39,927 bases of DNA from Myxococcales bacterium (GCA_020633625.1 JACKDJ010000033.1:1-39927); one strand, 5' to 3'; shown: positions 7,456 to 17,117, counted from the first letter of the stretch. Notes: generated by a model from the letters alone, not told the origin. Numbers and translations: made by a program.

Positions 7456-10400
7456 ATGGGTTCGACCTCTCGTTTTCTCGGCGCGTGGCTCGTCGCGGCG
7501 ACCGCGGCTCAGCTCGCGGCCGGCTGCTCGTCCGAAGGGACCGAAGAGACGCCATTCACCGTCGCGATCGTCCGTCCAGCGGGCGCGGACGTCGTCTACG
7601 TCGCGAACCCGACGGAGTTCGCGGCAGAGGTGACCGGCGTCTCGAGCAGCTACGACCCTTCGGATCACCAGTTCCTCTACGACTGGGACTTCGGCGACGG
7701 GGGAGCCACCATCGGGGCGCCGGCCACCGTGCAGTACACCTTCGCGCAGCAGGGGCAGCGCTTCGTGACCGTGGTCGCGCGCGAGGTAAACGACCGCGGC
7801 GAGACTCGTCACGAAGCGGAGGCGCGCATCTCGATCGCCGTCAACCCGGCGGCAGACCTCGAGCTCGCGGACGCGGCTCTGACGCTGAGCCAGGCGGTCG
7901 TGCGCAGCGGCGACACGTTCCGCTTCTCTGGAAACCTCCTGAACAACGCCGCCCGCGTGCCGGGCGCGTTCGACGTCGGCTTCTACATCGGCGACCCCAA
8001 CGCGATTGACCCGGCCGCGTCGCTCACCACGGCTGAGCTCGCGACGCACGTCGCGACCGGAGCCGCGATCCAGGTCGGCGCCACGTCGTTCGACGGCTTC
8101 GACGAGCAGCCGGCGCAGGCCGTCGTCGACAACCAGGCCCTGACCGTCCCCGACACCGCCGACAGCGGCGAGTACGTAGTCTTCGCGTACGTCGACCCGG
8201 CCGGCGCGATCGGTGAGCTCGACGAGACCAACAACGTCGCCTTCGCGACGCGGCGCCTCACGTTCGAGAACTCCGTCGGAGAGGGCCCTGACCTGACCGT
8301 CCGCGCCGTCAACGTCCGCCCGACCCTCGCCAATACGCTGTCAACCGTCACCGTGACCGCGACCATCGCGAACGTCGGCACCGACTTCTCGCCCCCGTTC
8401 GACTACGCCGTCTACCTGAGCGCCGGAAACCCCGCGCTAGGCGATGACGACCTCGAGATCTTCCGCTCGCGGATCGAGAACATCCCCGCCGGCCGCGACT
8501 TCACGCTCGCCGAGGAGCAGATCCTGCTCGCGTCGCCGATCACCGAGCTCGGCGATTACTTCGTGCTCGTGGCCGCCGACGTGGGCGAAGAGGTCGAAGA
8601 GACGAACGAGCGCAACAACGTGATCGCCTCGGGTCGTGTCACGGTCACCGACATCGAGGTGCCCGGCGCCGACATCGTCCCGACCGAGTTCAGCGTCAGC
8701 CCCGAGACGACGTTCCTCGGCGGCACCGTCCAGATCGACCTCACTGTCGCGAACGAAGGCACCGACCCGGTCCCGTCGCAGTTCAACTGCAAGATCTACT
8801 TCTCGTCGGACGCGACGCTCGACCTGACGAGCGACCCGCTGATCCAGACGCTGCTGCTGCCCCCGCTCGAGGTGGGTGAGGTCCGCGCCGAGACCGTCGA
8901 CGCCTTCGTCCCGGGCTTCATCGACGCCGGCGTCTACACGCCGATCGCCGCGTGCGACCCGACGCTCCTGATCGGCGAGTCCGACGACTCCAACAACGTG
9001 ATCGTCGCCGACCGCACACTGACGGTCGCAGCAGACGCCAACGTCGACCTCGTCGCGCGCGAGTTCTCCGTCAACCCCACGACCGTCGCCAACGATGACC
9101 CCGTCACCGTCTCGGTCGACGTCTGCAACGACGGGTCCAACGGCTCCACGCCCAGCGTCGTTCGCGTCGTCATCAGCCCCGACTCGATCGTCGACGCCAC
9201 CGACTCCGTGCTCCTCGAGAGCCGCGTGCCGCCGATCGACCCCGGCGCGTGCATCACGATCCGCGGCGAGGTGCCGGCGCGCTGCGACACGTTTACCGAC
9301 GAGTACACCGTCTTCGCGCTTGTCGACGCGGCGAACCAGCTCTCCGAGGCAGACGAGGCGAACAACACCCTCGAGCTCGGCCAGCTCTTCACCATCACGG
9401 GCCTGATCTGCGCCTGCGTCGCCGACCGGTTCGAGCCGAACAACGCCCCGAGCACCGCCGGCTTCGTCAACCCGAGCGTCGGGGCGTACGAGGACATGAC
9501 GATGTGCTCGCAGAACGTGGACTACTACCTCGTCCCGCTGCTGCGCGACGAGACGGTAAGGGCGACGATCCGCTTCGAGAGCGACCGCGGGAACCTCGAC
9601 ATGGAGCTGTTCGCCCTCGACCTGTCCACCGTCCTCGACCGCTCCGCGACCGACGGCGACATCGAGGAGGTCTCGTTCATTCGCGTCCCCCAGCGAGGCA
9701 ACTACCTGCTGCGCGTACGGGGCCGCGAGCCGGGCGACCGGAACGTCTACGACCTGAACGTCGAGGTCACGTCGCCCGAGGCCGGCACCGACCTCATCGT
9801 CCTCGACGCCACGGTCGACGACCCCACACCCGTGCTAGGCGACACGGTCTCGGTCTGCTTCAACCTCGTGAACCTCGGCGACACCGCGGCCGGCCCATCC
9901 GTCGCGCGGCTGTATCTCTCCGAAGACACCGCCGTTGACCCCATCGAGGACGCGCTGATCGGCGAGCTTGCCGTGGAGGGCTTCGCGGACCGCGTCTACC
10001 GCTGCGTCGACGTCACCATCCCCGACGACTCCGGCGGCGGCGAGCGCTACATCGCCGTCGTCGCCGACGCGCGCGACGACGTCCCCGGCGAGCTGAGCGA
10101 GTCCAACAACGTCGGCTTTACGGGCGAGCTGATCGTTGACGACGCCTGCTTCGACGTGCTGGAGCCCAACAACGCGCTCACGGACCCGCGCCTGCTCGAC
10201 CTGTTCGGCACGCCGCCGGTCACGTTCACCGAGCTTCGCGTCTGCTCCGAGAACCGTGACTTCTACGAGTTCTGCGTGTCGGACGGCGACTTCCTGTCCG
10301 TCACCGCGAACTTCGACAGCGCCTTCGGCGACGTCGACCTAAAGCTCTACAACGACGCCGGCGTCGAGGTCGACCGCAGCGAGGGCATCGGCGACTCGGA

Positions 10401-11583
10401 GAACGTCGGCGTCGACTACGCCGTCGGCGACCGCTGCTACCGCGTCGAGGTCTACGTCGCTGGCCGCGACCGCGAGGTCCCGTACACGATGTCGGTCGAC
10501 ACCGGCCCGGCCCCCGACTCGCTGGCCTGCAGCCGTATCGAAGAGCCCAACGACGGCTTCGCCACCGCCGCGCCGCTGCGGAGCTACCTGTCGACCTGCA
10601 TGGCCGTGTGCCCGGACACAGACGAGGACTACTTCTACGTCCAGCTCACCCCCGGCACCCGCGTCGAGTTCGACCTGACCGGCGTCGATGGCGGTGCGCC
10701 GCCAGCCGAGCTGCGGATGACGCTCTGGGGACCGGCTCGCAACTTCCTCACCAACACGATCCGCGCCGACGAGACGCTCGCGTACACCGTGCCGCTCACG
10801 GGCCGGCACTATGTGCGCGTCCGGTCGAACGGGGACGGCCCGCGAAACCAGCCATACTGCCTCGAGGTGCGCGGAGTGACGGGTGTCGACCTGGTGCCGT
10901 CGGAGTTCGAGATCGAGTCAGACTTCGCGGCCCCGGGCGCCACGCTCCGGTTCGACTTCGTGCTCGCGAACACCCGCGAGCTGCCCTCGACGGCGACGAC
11001 CTACGCCCTCTACCTCTCGACAGACGCCGTCCTGTCGGGCGACGACCGGCTCCTGCGGGTCGTCGACATCGACGCGCTCGACGGACTCGACGAGCGGCTC
11101 GAGGGCCGCCGCTTCGACGTGCCGGCCGACCTCATCGACGGCGGCGACTACTTCGTGATCCTGTCGGTCGACGACGAGGATCGCGTCGACGAGTTCAACG
11201 AGACGAACAACATCACGTTCGTCCCGCTCATGATCCTGCCGCGCTGCCTGCCCGACGTCGCCGAGCCCAACAACTACCCTGTCGACGCAGTGTCGTACGA
11301 CGACGTCCGCGGTGAGCCGCTCACCTCGTGCGGTGCCGGAGACGCCGACTGGTACAGCTTCGTCGCAGGCCGGCCGTCGACCTCGGTGAGCATCGACTTC
11401 GCCGATGCAGACGGTGACCTCGACCTGTTCGTCTACGACGCCGTGCTCGGCCTCGTCGGGTTCAGCGACGGGATCGGCGATGGCGAGTCGGTCCGTGCCC
11501 TCACGACCGTCGGGCAGACGTACTACGTCGAGGTCCGTCAGCACACGGACCGGACCCCCGAGTACACGCTCACGGTCGAATAG
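7456..11583 (+). CDS. Giant CARDB/PPC-repeat surface lipoprotein
   Basis: A 1375-residue secreted lipoprotein made of beta-sandwich repeats. The start ATG at 7456 gives a lipoprotein signal ending in LAAGC (Cys about 25). A PKD-like domain with WDFGDGG spans about 36-126. CARDB-type domains begin near 132, 277, 404, 530, 777 and 1143, recognised by a (G)xDLxxxxF(S/E) opening and an ExxExNN closing motif. PPC (pre-peptidase C-terminal) domains begin near 653, 898, 1025 and 1265, recognised by C...(E)EPN(N/D) openings and a D(Y/F)Y or DWYSF strand. Many Asp and paired Cys suggest calcium binding and disulphides. No protease domain is present, although PPC domains usually accompany proteases, so adhesion or scaffold use is inferred. 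No clear Shine-Dalgarno is visible; a weak TTTCTC-N17-TAGGCT lies upstream. The next gene starts three bases after the stop. Confidence 0.88.
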   Translation: MGSTSRFLGAWLVAATAAQLAAGCSSEGTEETPFTVAIVRPAGADVVYVANPTEFAAEVTGVSSSYDPSDHQFLYDWDFGDGGATIGAPATVQYTFAQQGQRFVTVVAREVNDRGETRHEAEARISIAVNPAADLELADAALTLSQAVVRSGDTFRFSGNLLNNAARVPGAFDVGFYIGDPNAIDPAASLTTAELATHVATGAAIQVGATSFDGFDEQPAQAVVDNQALTVPDTADSGEYVVFAYVDPAGAIGELDETNNVAFATRRLTFENSVGEGPDLTVRAVNVRPTLANTLSTVTVTATIANVGTDFSPPFDYAVYLSAGNPALGDDDLEIFRSRIENIPAGRDFTLAEEQILLASPITELGDYFVLVAADVGEEVEETNERNNVIASGRVTVTDIEVPGADIVPTEFSVSPETTFLGGTVQIDLTVANEGTDPVPSQFNCKIYFSSDATLDLTSDPLIQTLLLPPLEVGEVRAETVDAFVPGFIDAGVYTPIAACDPTLLIGESDDSNNVIVADRTLTVAADANVDLVAREFSVNPTTVANDDPVTVSVDVCNDGSNGSTPSVVRVVISPDSIVDATDSVLLESRVPPIDPGACITIRGEVPARCDTFTDEYTVFALVDAANQLSEADEANNTLELGQLFTITGLICACVADRFEPNNAPSTAGFVNPSVGAYEDMTMCSQNVDYYLVPLLRDETVRATIRFESDRGNLDMELFALDLSTVLDRSATDGDIEEVSFIRVPQRGNYLLRVRGREPGDRNVYDLNVEVTSPEAGTDLIVLDATVDDPTPVLGDTVSVCFNLVNLGDTAAGPSVARLYLSEDTAVDPIEDALIGELAVEGFADRVYRCVDVTIPDDSGGGERYIAVVADARDDVPGELSESNNVGFTGELIVDDACFDVLEPNNALTDPRLLDLFGTPPVTFTELRVCSENRDFYEFCVSDGDFLSVTANFDSAFGDVDLKLYNDAGVEVDRSEGIGDSENVGVDYAVGDRCYRVEVYVAGRDREVPYTMSVDTGPAPDSLACSRIEEPNDGFATAAPLRSYLSTCMAVCPDTDEDYFYVQLTPGTRVEFDLTGVDGGAPPAELRMTLWGPARNFLTNTIRADETLAYTVPLTGRHYVRVRSNGDGPRNQPYCLEVRGVTGVDLVPSEFEIESDFAAPGATLRFDFVLANTRELPSTATTYALYLSTDAVLSGDDRLLRVVDIDALDGLDERLEGRRFDVPADLIDGGDYFVILSVDDEDRVDEFNETNNITFVPLMILPRCLPDVAEPNNYPVDAVSYDDVRGEPLTSCGAGDADWYSFVAGRPSTSVSIDFADADGDLDLFVYDAVLGLVGFSDGIGDGESVRALTTVGQTYYVEVRQHTDRTPEYTLTVE

Positions 11584-11586
11584 CCC

Positions 11587-13023
11587 GTGGTCGATCTCGC
11601 CGCGACCGGCGTTGCGGTCGTCGCTACCTCTACACTCCTAGCCGACCGCGCTCGCCGCGCGCTTCGGGCGGCGGGGACCGTCGTGTCGTGCGCTCTCGTC
11701 GCCGACAACAGCTCCCCGCTGTCGGTGCAGCTCGACGCCGCGGCGCGACGAGACGACACGGCGGCGGTGCTGCTCCACCTCGGCAGCCTGACGGACCACG
11801 AAGCGCTGGCGCGCGTCGCGTCGGCCGCCTCACGCCACCTACCGATCGTCGCGGTCGTCGCGCCAACGGGGGGCGAGGACCCTTGGCGCGAGCGGTGGCT
11901 CGGCTCCGTCGGAGCGCTGGTCGCGCCGACCCTTGCGGCAGCCGCGGAGCGCGCGTCTGCCCTCCGTGGGCTCGACCCTACCGAGGCGATGAGCTGCGCC
12001 GTCGTCGCGTCCGACGACGAGGCCGCGGCCGCCGCGCTCCACTCTCTCGGCGTCTGCGGACTCTCCGCGACGCGGGGAAGTGGCGACATTGCGTCGGTCG
12101 TCGGATCGCTGCGCGTCGACCTCGTGGTCGCCGTGATCGGCTCGGCGACCGAGCTCGAGGGCCTCGTCCGTGCGCGACGAGCGCACCCAGAGGTCGGCGT
12201 GCTCGCGGTCCTCGACGTCGACGACGCGGAGCAGGCCGCGGCGACGCTCGCGCCACTCGGCGTCCCAGCGCTTCCGGCGACGGTCGCGGTAGGCGAGGTC
12301 GTCGCGGCGCTCGAGCTGTGGGGGGAGGTCGTCCGCGGCCGGTCCCAGCTCCGAGCAGGTGGGTCCGACGCGGGGCGATTGCGCCGCGCCGTCCGTGGCC
12401 TCCGGCGCCCCGCGGCGGAGTCGGTCGCACCCGAGCAGCAGTCGGAGTGGGTGGCGGCGCTCGGCCTCCCGTATGCCCGCACCGCTCGGTGCGCGTACCT
12501 CGAGGATGCGCCGCTGGTGGCGGCAGAGGTCGGCTACCCCGTGCGCGTGATGCCCGTGCACCAATCGGAGGCCGCTACGGAGGCGACGCGCTGGGAAGAC
12601 GTGTCGACGGCCGAAGCGCTGCTGGGCGTCGCGGAGTCGCAGCTCGCGGCGGTGGCGCGGAGGTTCGGTCGGGGCGCGCAGCTCGTCGTCGCGTCGACCG
12701 ACCCGAGCGCGCAGGTCGTGTCGGTCCGCGCGGAGCGGGTGGACGGCTACGGGGTCGGGCTCACGCTCTCTGGCGCGCGCGCAGACGATGTCCTGAGGTT
12801 CGTGGCCCCGGTCGACGAGCGTCAGTTGGCGGCCGCGCTCGCGGCGACCGGACGAAGCGCGAGCCACTCCCCGATCGCGGCGACGCTGTCGGCCCTGACA
12901 TCCGCGCTGCGGACGCTCCCCGAGGTCGCGGCCATCTCCGTCGAGCTCGAGCTCAGCGGCGGCAACTTCACCTGCCGCCACGTGCGGCTTCGGCCGGCGC
13001 CGGGCGCGCTGGAGGCGACATGA
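11587..13023 (+). CDS. Degenerate NDP-forming acyl-CoA synthetase-like protein
   Basis: The 478 residues resemble the second and third parts of NDP-forming acyl-CoA synthetases: a flavodoxin-like ligase domain (AVLLHLGSLTDH... PIVAVVAPTGGE at about 60-95), a second Rossmann-like half (about 137-260), and an ATP-grasp-like C-terminus (LGLPYARTARCAY at about 296, EVGYPVRVMPVHQ at about 315, ending in an acidic beta-hairpin). The usual N-terminal CoA-binding domain is absent. The SHTGA motif with the phospho-histidine and the HKTEVGGV ATP-grasp segment are not recognisable. I therefore infer loss of the classical reaction and possibly a regulatory or structural role. The start is GTG, three bases after the upstream stop, and the TGA overlaps the next ATG (ATGA). 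The homology call is by pattern and could be wrong in detail. Confidence 0.55.
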   Translation: MVDLAATGVAVVATSTLLADRARRALRAAGTVVSCALVADNSSPLSVQLDAAARRDDTAAVLLHLGSLTDHEALARVASAASRHLPIVAVVAPTGGEDPWRERWLGSVGALVAPTLAAAAERASALRGLDPTEAMSCAVVASDDEAAAAALHSLGVCGLSATRGSGDIASVVGSLRVDLVVAVIGSATELEGLVRARRAHPEVGVLAVLDVDDAEQAAATLAPLGVPALPATVAVGEVVAALELWGEVVRGRSQLRAGGSDAGRLRRAVRGLRRPAAESVAPEQQSEWVAALGLPYARTARCAYLEDAPLVAAEVGYPVRVMPVHQSEAATEATRWEDVSTAEALLGVAESQLAAVARRFGRGAQLVVASTDPSAQVVSVRAERVDGYGVGLTLSGARADDVLRFVAPVDERQLAAALAATGRSASHSPIAATLSALTSALRTLPEVAAISVELELSGGNFTCRHVRLRPAPGALEAT

Positions 13024-13952
13024 GCGTTCGGATCGGCCAGATGACGGACATCCACGTCCGCGACTTCTCGGGCATGCGGCTGAGCGACTGGTTCGGCAAG
13101 CGGATGACCGGCTGGGTGAACTACCAGTCGAAGCGCGCCAAGGAGTACAGCGCCGAGGTCGTCGCTGCGGGCGTCGCGCGGCTCGTCGAGGAGCGCCCGG
13201 ACCTGGTTGTCGTGAGCGGTGACCTAACGAACGTCGGCCTGGAGACCGAGCTCGTGGCGGCGCTGCGGCTGCTGGCTCCGCTCCGAGAAGCCGGCGTGAG
13301 GACGGTCGTGTTCCCTGGAAACCACGACATGTATGTGACCGCCGCGACCCGGGGTGGATTCGAGCGTGTCGCCGCCGACTGGCAGATCGCCGACGCGCGC
13401 GGGGAGCGCCCGTACCCGTTCGTCGTCCGCGCGGGCGAGGTCTCGTGTGTGTGCTTCAACAGCGCGATCCCGGTGCCTCCGGTCCTCGCCTACGGACGAC
13501 TGGGCCGACAGCAGCTCGATGACGCTGCACGGCTCTGCGCGGCAGAGCGTTCGCTCGGGCAGACGCTGGTGTTTGCAGTGCACCACCACGCGACGCGGGC
13601 TCCGGAGCGCCCAGCGGAGTGGATGCGGAATCTGCGCGACGTCGCGGCGTTCCGTCGGCTCGCTGCCGAGTATGGAGCCGTGCTCGTGCTGCACGGACAC
13701 AATCACTACGAGCACACTCGCCGGCTTCGAGAGGCGCCAGGCGTCGTCGTGAGCGGGATCTCGAGCTCCACGACGACCCGGACTGACCCACCGCCGCGGC
13801 GGGGGCAGATCGGCATGTATGAGCTCGACGGCGCCGCTCTCTTGGGGGTCGGGGTCGCCGACTGGGACGGCGCGAGGTTCGGGCAGTGGCGTTGGACGAC
13901 ACCGAGCGACATCCCGGTCGAGTCCGAGCACGAGTCGCTCGCGGGCGGCTGA
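13020..13952 (+). CDS. Calcineurin-like metallophosphoesterase
   Basis: Two-metal phosphohydrolase of 310 residues. All blocks are visible: DIH (10-12), GDLTN (67-71), GNHD (100-103), a HHH cluster (VFAVHHHAT, about 184-190) and GHNHYEHT (about 224). The pattern matches the CpdA/Icc-like and UDP-diacylglucosamine pyrophosphatase-like branches; the substrate (cyclic nucleotide, nucleotide-lipid or protein) cannot be told from sequence alone. There is no signal peptide, so it is cytosolic. The ATG overlaps the stop of the upstream acyl-CoA synthetase-like gene by four bases, which implies coupled translation and perhaps joint function. It ends 65 bases from the convergent UbiB-like gene; a weak inverted repeat in that gap lacks terminator features. 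Confidence 0.85.
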   Translation: MSVRIGQMTDIHVRDFSGMRLSDWFGKRMTGWVNYQSKRAKEYSAEVVAAGVARLVEERPDLVVVSGDLTNVGLETELVAALRLLAPLREAGVRTVVFPGNHDMYVTAATRGGFERVAADWQIADARGERPYPFVVRAGEVSCVCFNSAIPVPPVLAYGRLGRQQLDDAARLCAAERSLGQTLVFAVHHHATRAPERPAEWMRNLRDVAAFRRLAAEYGAVLVLHGHNHYEHTRRLREAPGVVVSGISSSTTTRTDPPPRRGQIGMYELDGAALLGVGVADWDGARFGQWRWTTPSDIPVESEHESLAGG

Positions 13953-14017
13953 CCGATCGGCGCCCTGGGGGCCGGAGAGGGGGGCCGCGGCGCCGTAAAG
14001 GTGGGCCGTGAAGCGGA

Positions 14018-15712
14018 CTAGGACCGGCGCAGCGACGACAGGACGAAGGGCGACGCGAGCGCGGCCGCGACCCCGAAGAGCACGGCGGCGGGGATGTTCA
14101 GCCCCAGGATCGGGCCGGGGCCGGCCTGGAGCGCGATGGCGCCGGCGATGGCCGCGCCGGCGCCGACCGTCGCGCGCGCCTGCCGCGTGCGGTAGCGGCG
14201 GTCGTGGGCGAGCAGCTCCGAGAACCCGTCGAGCTCGATCTTGAAGTGAAGGTTCCCTTCCTGGGCGTCGCGCAGGACCTGGGTCGCGGTCAGCGGGAAC
14301 TGTCGGAGGAACGACGAGAAGGCGCCGAGCGTGTCGACGCCTAGCTTGGTGAGCCGCTTGGCGCTGTAGCGCTCCGCCAGCATCTCGGTCGCGAACGGAC
14401 GCGCCTCCTCGAGGAGGTTCAGGTCGGGCGCGAGCGTCTTGCCGATCCCTTCGACGGTCATGAGGGCCTTGAAGACCATCGTGTACGTCGGCGGCATCTT
14501 GATGCGGTGCCGGATGGCGCCGGCGACGAGGTCGGCGAAGTAGCCGCCGACGTCGATCTCGTTGAGCGTGCGCCCCTCGAGGTGGCGCTGCATCACCTCG
14601 ATGACGTCGGCCTCGAACGCCGGGTAGTCGTAGCGGACGCCGGGCAGCTTGACCCCGACGTCGAAGAAGACGCGGGCGAGCGACTCGTAGTCCTCGCGAA
14701 CCATCGACACGATGATGTCGAGGATGTGGTCGCGCTGCGACTCGGTGAGGCGACCGACGAGCCCGAAGTCGATCAGGCCTATGGTGCCATCTTGCTGAAT
14801 GAGGATGTTCCCGGGGTGCAGGTCGCCGTGAAAGAACCCGTCCTGGAAGATCATCTTGAACAGCGCGCGGAGCATCCGTGGCGCGACGACGTACGGGTCG
14901 ACGGACAGCACGCGCGGCGCGGTCGTGATCTTCACGCCGCTGATGAACTCCATGACGAGGACGCGCGACGTCGACACCTCGTCGAAGACCTTCGGGACGA
15001 CGAGGCCCTCGAAGCCCGCGAAGTTGGCCGCGAACTTTCGCAGGTTGAAGGCCTCGTTCCGGAAGTCGAGCTCCTTGCGGAGCGCCTTGTCGAACTCGCG
15101 GACGATCCCGACCGGGTCCATGAGCTGCAGCTCCGGGACCGCCGCCTCGGCGCGCCGCGCGAGGAAGTGCAGGATGTTGAGGTCACTCTCGATCGCGGCC
15201 GAGATCGACCGACGTTGAACCTTCACGACGACCGGCGTGCCCGACGAGCGCAGCACCGCGCGGTGAACCTGCGCGATCGACGCGCAGGCGAGCGGCTCGC
15301 GGTCGAACTGCTCGAACAGCGTGTCGACGTCGTCGTCGAGCTGCTCGCGGATCTGCGCCTCGACGTCCTCCCAGGCCATCGGGGGGACCGTGTCTTGCAA
15401 GAGCTGCAGCTCGGCGAGGACGTCGGCGGGGACGAGGTCGGAGCGCGTCGAGAGGATCTGGCCGAGCTTGATGAACGTGGGCCCGAGCTCCTCGATCGCG
15501 ATGCGCACGCGCTGCGGCGTGGAGTAGGGCGCGTGCGCGTCGGGCTCGCGGACGTCACCGATCGCGCCGGCGTCGGCGAGGTTCATGCGTGTGACCAGCG
15601 CGCCGAAGCCGTGGCGAGCGAGCACGCGCGCGATCTCCTGGAGGCGGCCGGCGTCCTTGATCGCCGTGCTGAGCCCTCGAACCGACGTGTAGACGCGCGA
15701 GACGGTCGACAT
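14018..15712 (-). CDS. ubiB: UbiB/ABC1/ADCK-family atypical kinase
   Basis: Membrane-associated protein-kinase-like ATPase that supports ubiquinone or other quinone/lipid metabolism. Over 564 residues the family hallmarks are the KxGQ motif (FIKLGQ, 80-85), the Ala-rich loop ASIAQVH (144-150), Lys164 in VVVKVQR, ELDFRNEAFN (214-223), HGDLHPGN (295-302) and IDFGLVG (314-320). Two C-terminal hydrophobic segments (about 505-525 and 532-555) are expected membrane anchors. The start ATG overlaps the stop of the thioredoxin gene (ATGA), as third gene of the glyoxalase II, thioredoxin and UbiB group. The specific pathway is not proven: no ubiquinone biosynthesis gene is nearby, and many UbiB homologues act outside ubiquinone synthesis. 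The symbol reflects family, not verified function. Confidence 0.88.
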   Translation of the reverse strand: MSTVSRVYTSVRGLSTAIKDAGRLQEIARVLARHGFGALVTRMNLADAGAIGDVREPDAHAPYSTPQRVRIAIEELGPTFIKLGQILSTRSDLVPADVLAELQLLQDTVPPMAWEDVEAQIREQLDDDVDTLFEQFDREPLACASIAQVHRAVLRSSGTPVVVKVQRRSISAAIESDLNILHFLARRAEAAVPELQLMDPVGIVREFDKALRKELDFRNEAFNLRKFAANFAGFEGLVVPKVFDEVSTSRVLVMEFISGVKITTAPRVLSVDPYVVAPRMLRALFKMIFQDGFFHGDLHPGNILIQQDGTIGLIDFGLVGRLTESQRDHILDIIVSMVREDYESLARVFFDVGVKLPGVRYDYPAFEADVIEVMQRHLEGRTLNEIDVGGYFADLVAGAIRHRIKMPPTYTMVFKALMTVEGIGKTLAPDLNLLEEARPFATEMLAERYSAKRLTKLGVDTLGAFSSFLRQFPLTATQVLRDAQEGNLHFKIELDGFSELLAHDRRYRTRQARATVGAGAAIAGAIALQAGPGPILGLNIPAAVLFGVAAALASPFVLSSLRRS

Positions 15713-16299
15713 CAGGGCGCCTTCCACTCGGCGCGCATCAGGCGCTCGATGAGGCGCTGCGCCGCGTCGGCGTTCCAATCGCGGGCACCGGCCATTCGCG
15801 CGACGACGACGCCGCGGCGGTCGACGACGTAGCTCTCCGGGAGCAAGCGGGTGCCGTACGCGTTCGCGGTCTCGCTGGTCGGGTCGCGGAGCACGAGCGC
15901 GTCGTCCGGTCCGAAGCCGGCCGTCGTCAGCGCGTCCCGCAGCGCGGCCCCGTCTTCGTCGGCCGACACGGCGACGATCACGAACGGGCGCCCACGCATC
16001 TGGCGGCTGAGCGCGAGCATCGACGGCAGCTCCTCGATGCACGGCGGACACCAGCTCGCCCAGAAGTTCAGCAGCACGACGGAGCCGCGCAGCTCGCTGA
16101 GGCGGTGAGGACGCCCCTCGAGGTCCATGAGCTCGAAGTCGAGCGCGGGGCGGTCGACGACGGCCCCGTCGAGCTCATCGATCTGCGCGATGGCGACGCG
16201 GTCCCACGGAGAGTCGTCGACGATCGCGACGGCCCAATAGGCGCCGGCGATCGTCGACAGCGCGAGGGCGGTCGCCGCGAGAGGGCTGAGCAGCCGCAC
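15712..16299 (-). CDS. TlpA/ResA-like membrane-anchored thioredoxin
   Basis: A 195-residue redoxin with an N-terminal signal anchor (about 5-26) and a periplasmic thioredoxin fold. The active site is WCPPC (Cys84, Cys87) in LLNFWASWCPPCIEELP. The ligand-loop Pro is in LLPESYVVD. This is the ResA/CcmG/TlpA type, which usually keeps periplasmic cysteines reduced. Because the cytochrome c maturation operon at 23945-31616 contains no CcmG, this protein is a candidate for that role; the distance (about 8 kb) makes this inference only. GTG start (16297-16299), two bases after the glyoxalase II-like stop; its own stop overlaps the UbiB start. Confidence 0.85.
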   Translation of the reverse strand: MRLLSPLAATALALSTIAGAYWAVAIVDDSPWDRVAIAQIDELDGAVVDRPALDFELMDLEGRPHRLSELRGSVVLLNFWASWCPPCIEELPSMLALSRQMRGRPFVIVAVSADEDGAALRDALTTAGFGPDDALVLRDPTSETANAYGTRLLPESYVVDRRGVVVARMAGARDWNADAAQRLIERLMRAEWKAP

Positions 16300-16301
16300 G
16301 G

Positions 16302-17117
16302 TCAGAACCGGTCTCGCAGCGCTCGCAGCGTCGCGAACGTGCGGGTGGCGTCGTCGTCGAGCCCGGGAGCCACGGGCGCGGCGTCGGGGCGCCCGAGGAC
16401 GCGCGCCTGGAGCGTCGGGTCATCGAGTCGGAGGAACGGGTTGTACGAACGCTCCTCGCCGAGCGTCGTCAGCGTCGGGGCAGAGGGGACGCCGCTGACA
16501 GCCTCGCGGCGCCGCCTCGCCTCGGCGTTGTCGGGCTCGACCGACAGGATGAAGTCCAGGTTCCGAGCCGCGTAGTCGTGGCCTGGAAAGAAGCGGGTCG
16601 CGTCGGGGAGGGCGTCCGCGCCGCTGGCGCACAGCGTCCGGCGCACCGTCGCCGCGAGGGTCGGCGTGTCACCGCCGAGCCGCGTGTTTCCGATTCCCGC
16701 GACGAAGAGCAGGTCGCCAGACAGCAGCGCGGGCCCGTGGCCGTCTTCTGGCGACTCGCACAGCAAGGCGATGTGGTCGCTCGTGTGACCCGGAACGTGC
16801 AGCACCAGCCACCGGGACGCGCCGACCTCGACCAGGTCGCCACCGCGGAGGGTGTGGTCGCGGCGAATCTCCGGGGCGTCTGCGGCGGTTGGGGCGAAGA
16901 CGGCAGCACCGAGCGCGGCCGCCACGGCGTCGTTGCCTCCGACGTGGTCCGGGTGCCAGTGGGTCGCGACGATCGAGAACCGCGACGCCCCGCTGTCGCG
17001 CGCGGCGGCCACCGCGACACCCGGGTCGATCGGGTCGACGAGCAGCGCGGAGTCCCCATCGACCACCAGGTAGAACCAGTTGTCGGAGACCGTGGAGCGG
17101 AGGGGGCGGACGTACAT
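16302..17117 (-). CDS. Glyoxalase II-like metallo-beta-lactamase-fold hydrolase
   Basis: Cytosolic metallohydrolase of 271 residues. The metal site THWHPDH (52-58) uses His53, His55, Asp57 and His58; further ligands lie in GHTSDH (about 110), SGDLLF (about 134) and FPGHDY (about 182). The C-terminal segment LGEERSYNPFLR matches the substrate-binding tail of hydroxyacylglutathione hydrolase (GloB), which cleaves S-lactoylglutathione in methylglyoxal detoxification. The tail supports GloB over a generic beta-lactamase-fold enzyme, but other thioester substrates are possible. It is the first gene of a three-gene operon and carries a good promoter about 40 bases upstream. Confidence 0.85.
   Translation of the reverse strand: MYVRPLRSTVSDNWFYLVVDGDSALLVDPIDPGVAVAAARDSGASRFSIVATHWHPDHVGGNDAVAAALGAAVFAPTAADAPEIRRDHTLRGGDLVEVGASRWLVLHVPGHTSDHIALLCESPEDGHGPALLSGDLLFVAGIGNTRLGGDTPTLAATVRRTLCASGADALPDATRFFPGHDYAARNLDFILSVEPDNAEARRRREAVSGVPSAPTLTTLGEERSYNPFLRLDDPTLQARVLGRPDAAPVAPGLDDDATRTFATLRALRDRF

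Noticed and set aside
13958..13995. Inverted repeat CGGCGCC/GGCGCCG between convergent genes
   Set aside because: The arms are only 7 bp with a 24-base loop and no T-tract, so I did not call a terminator.
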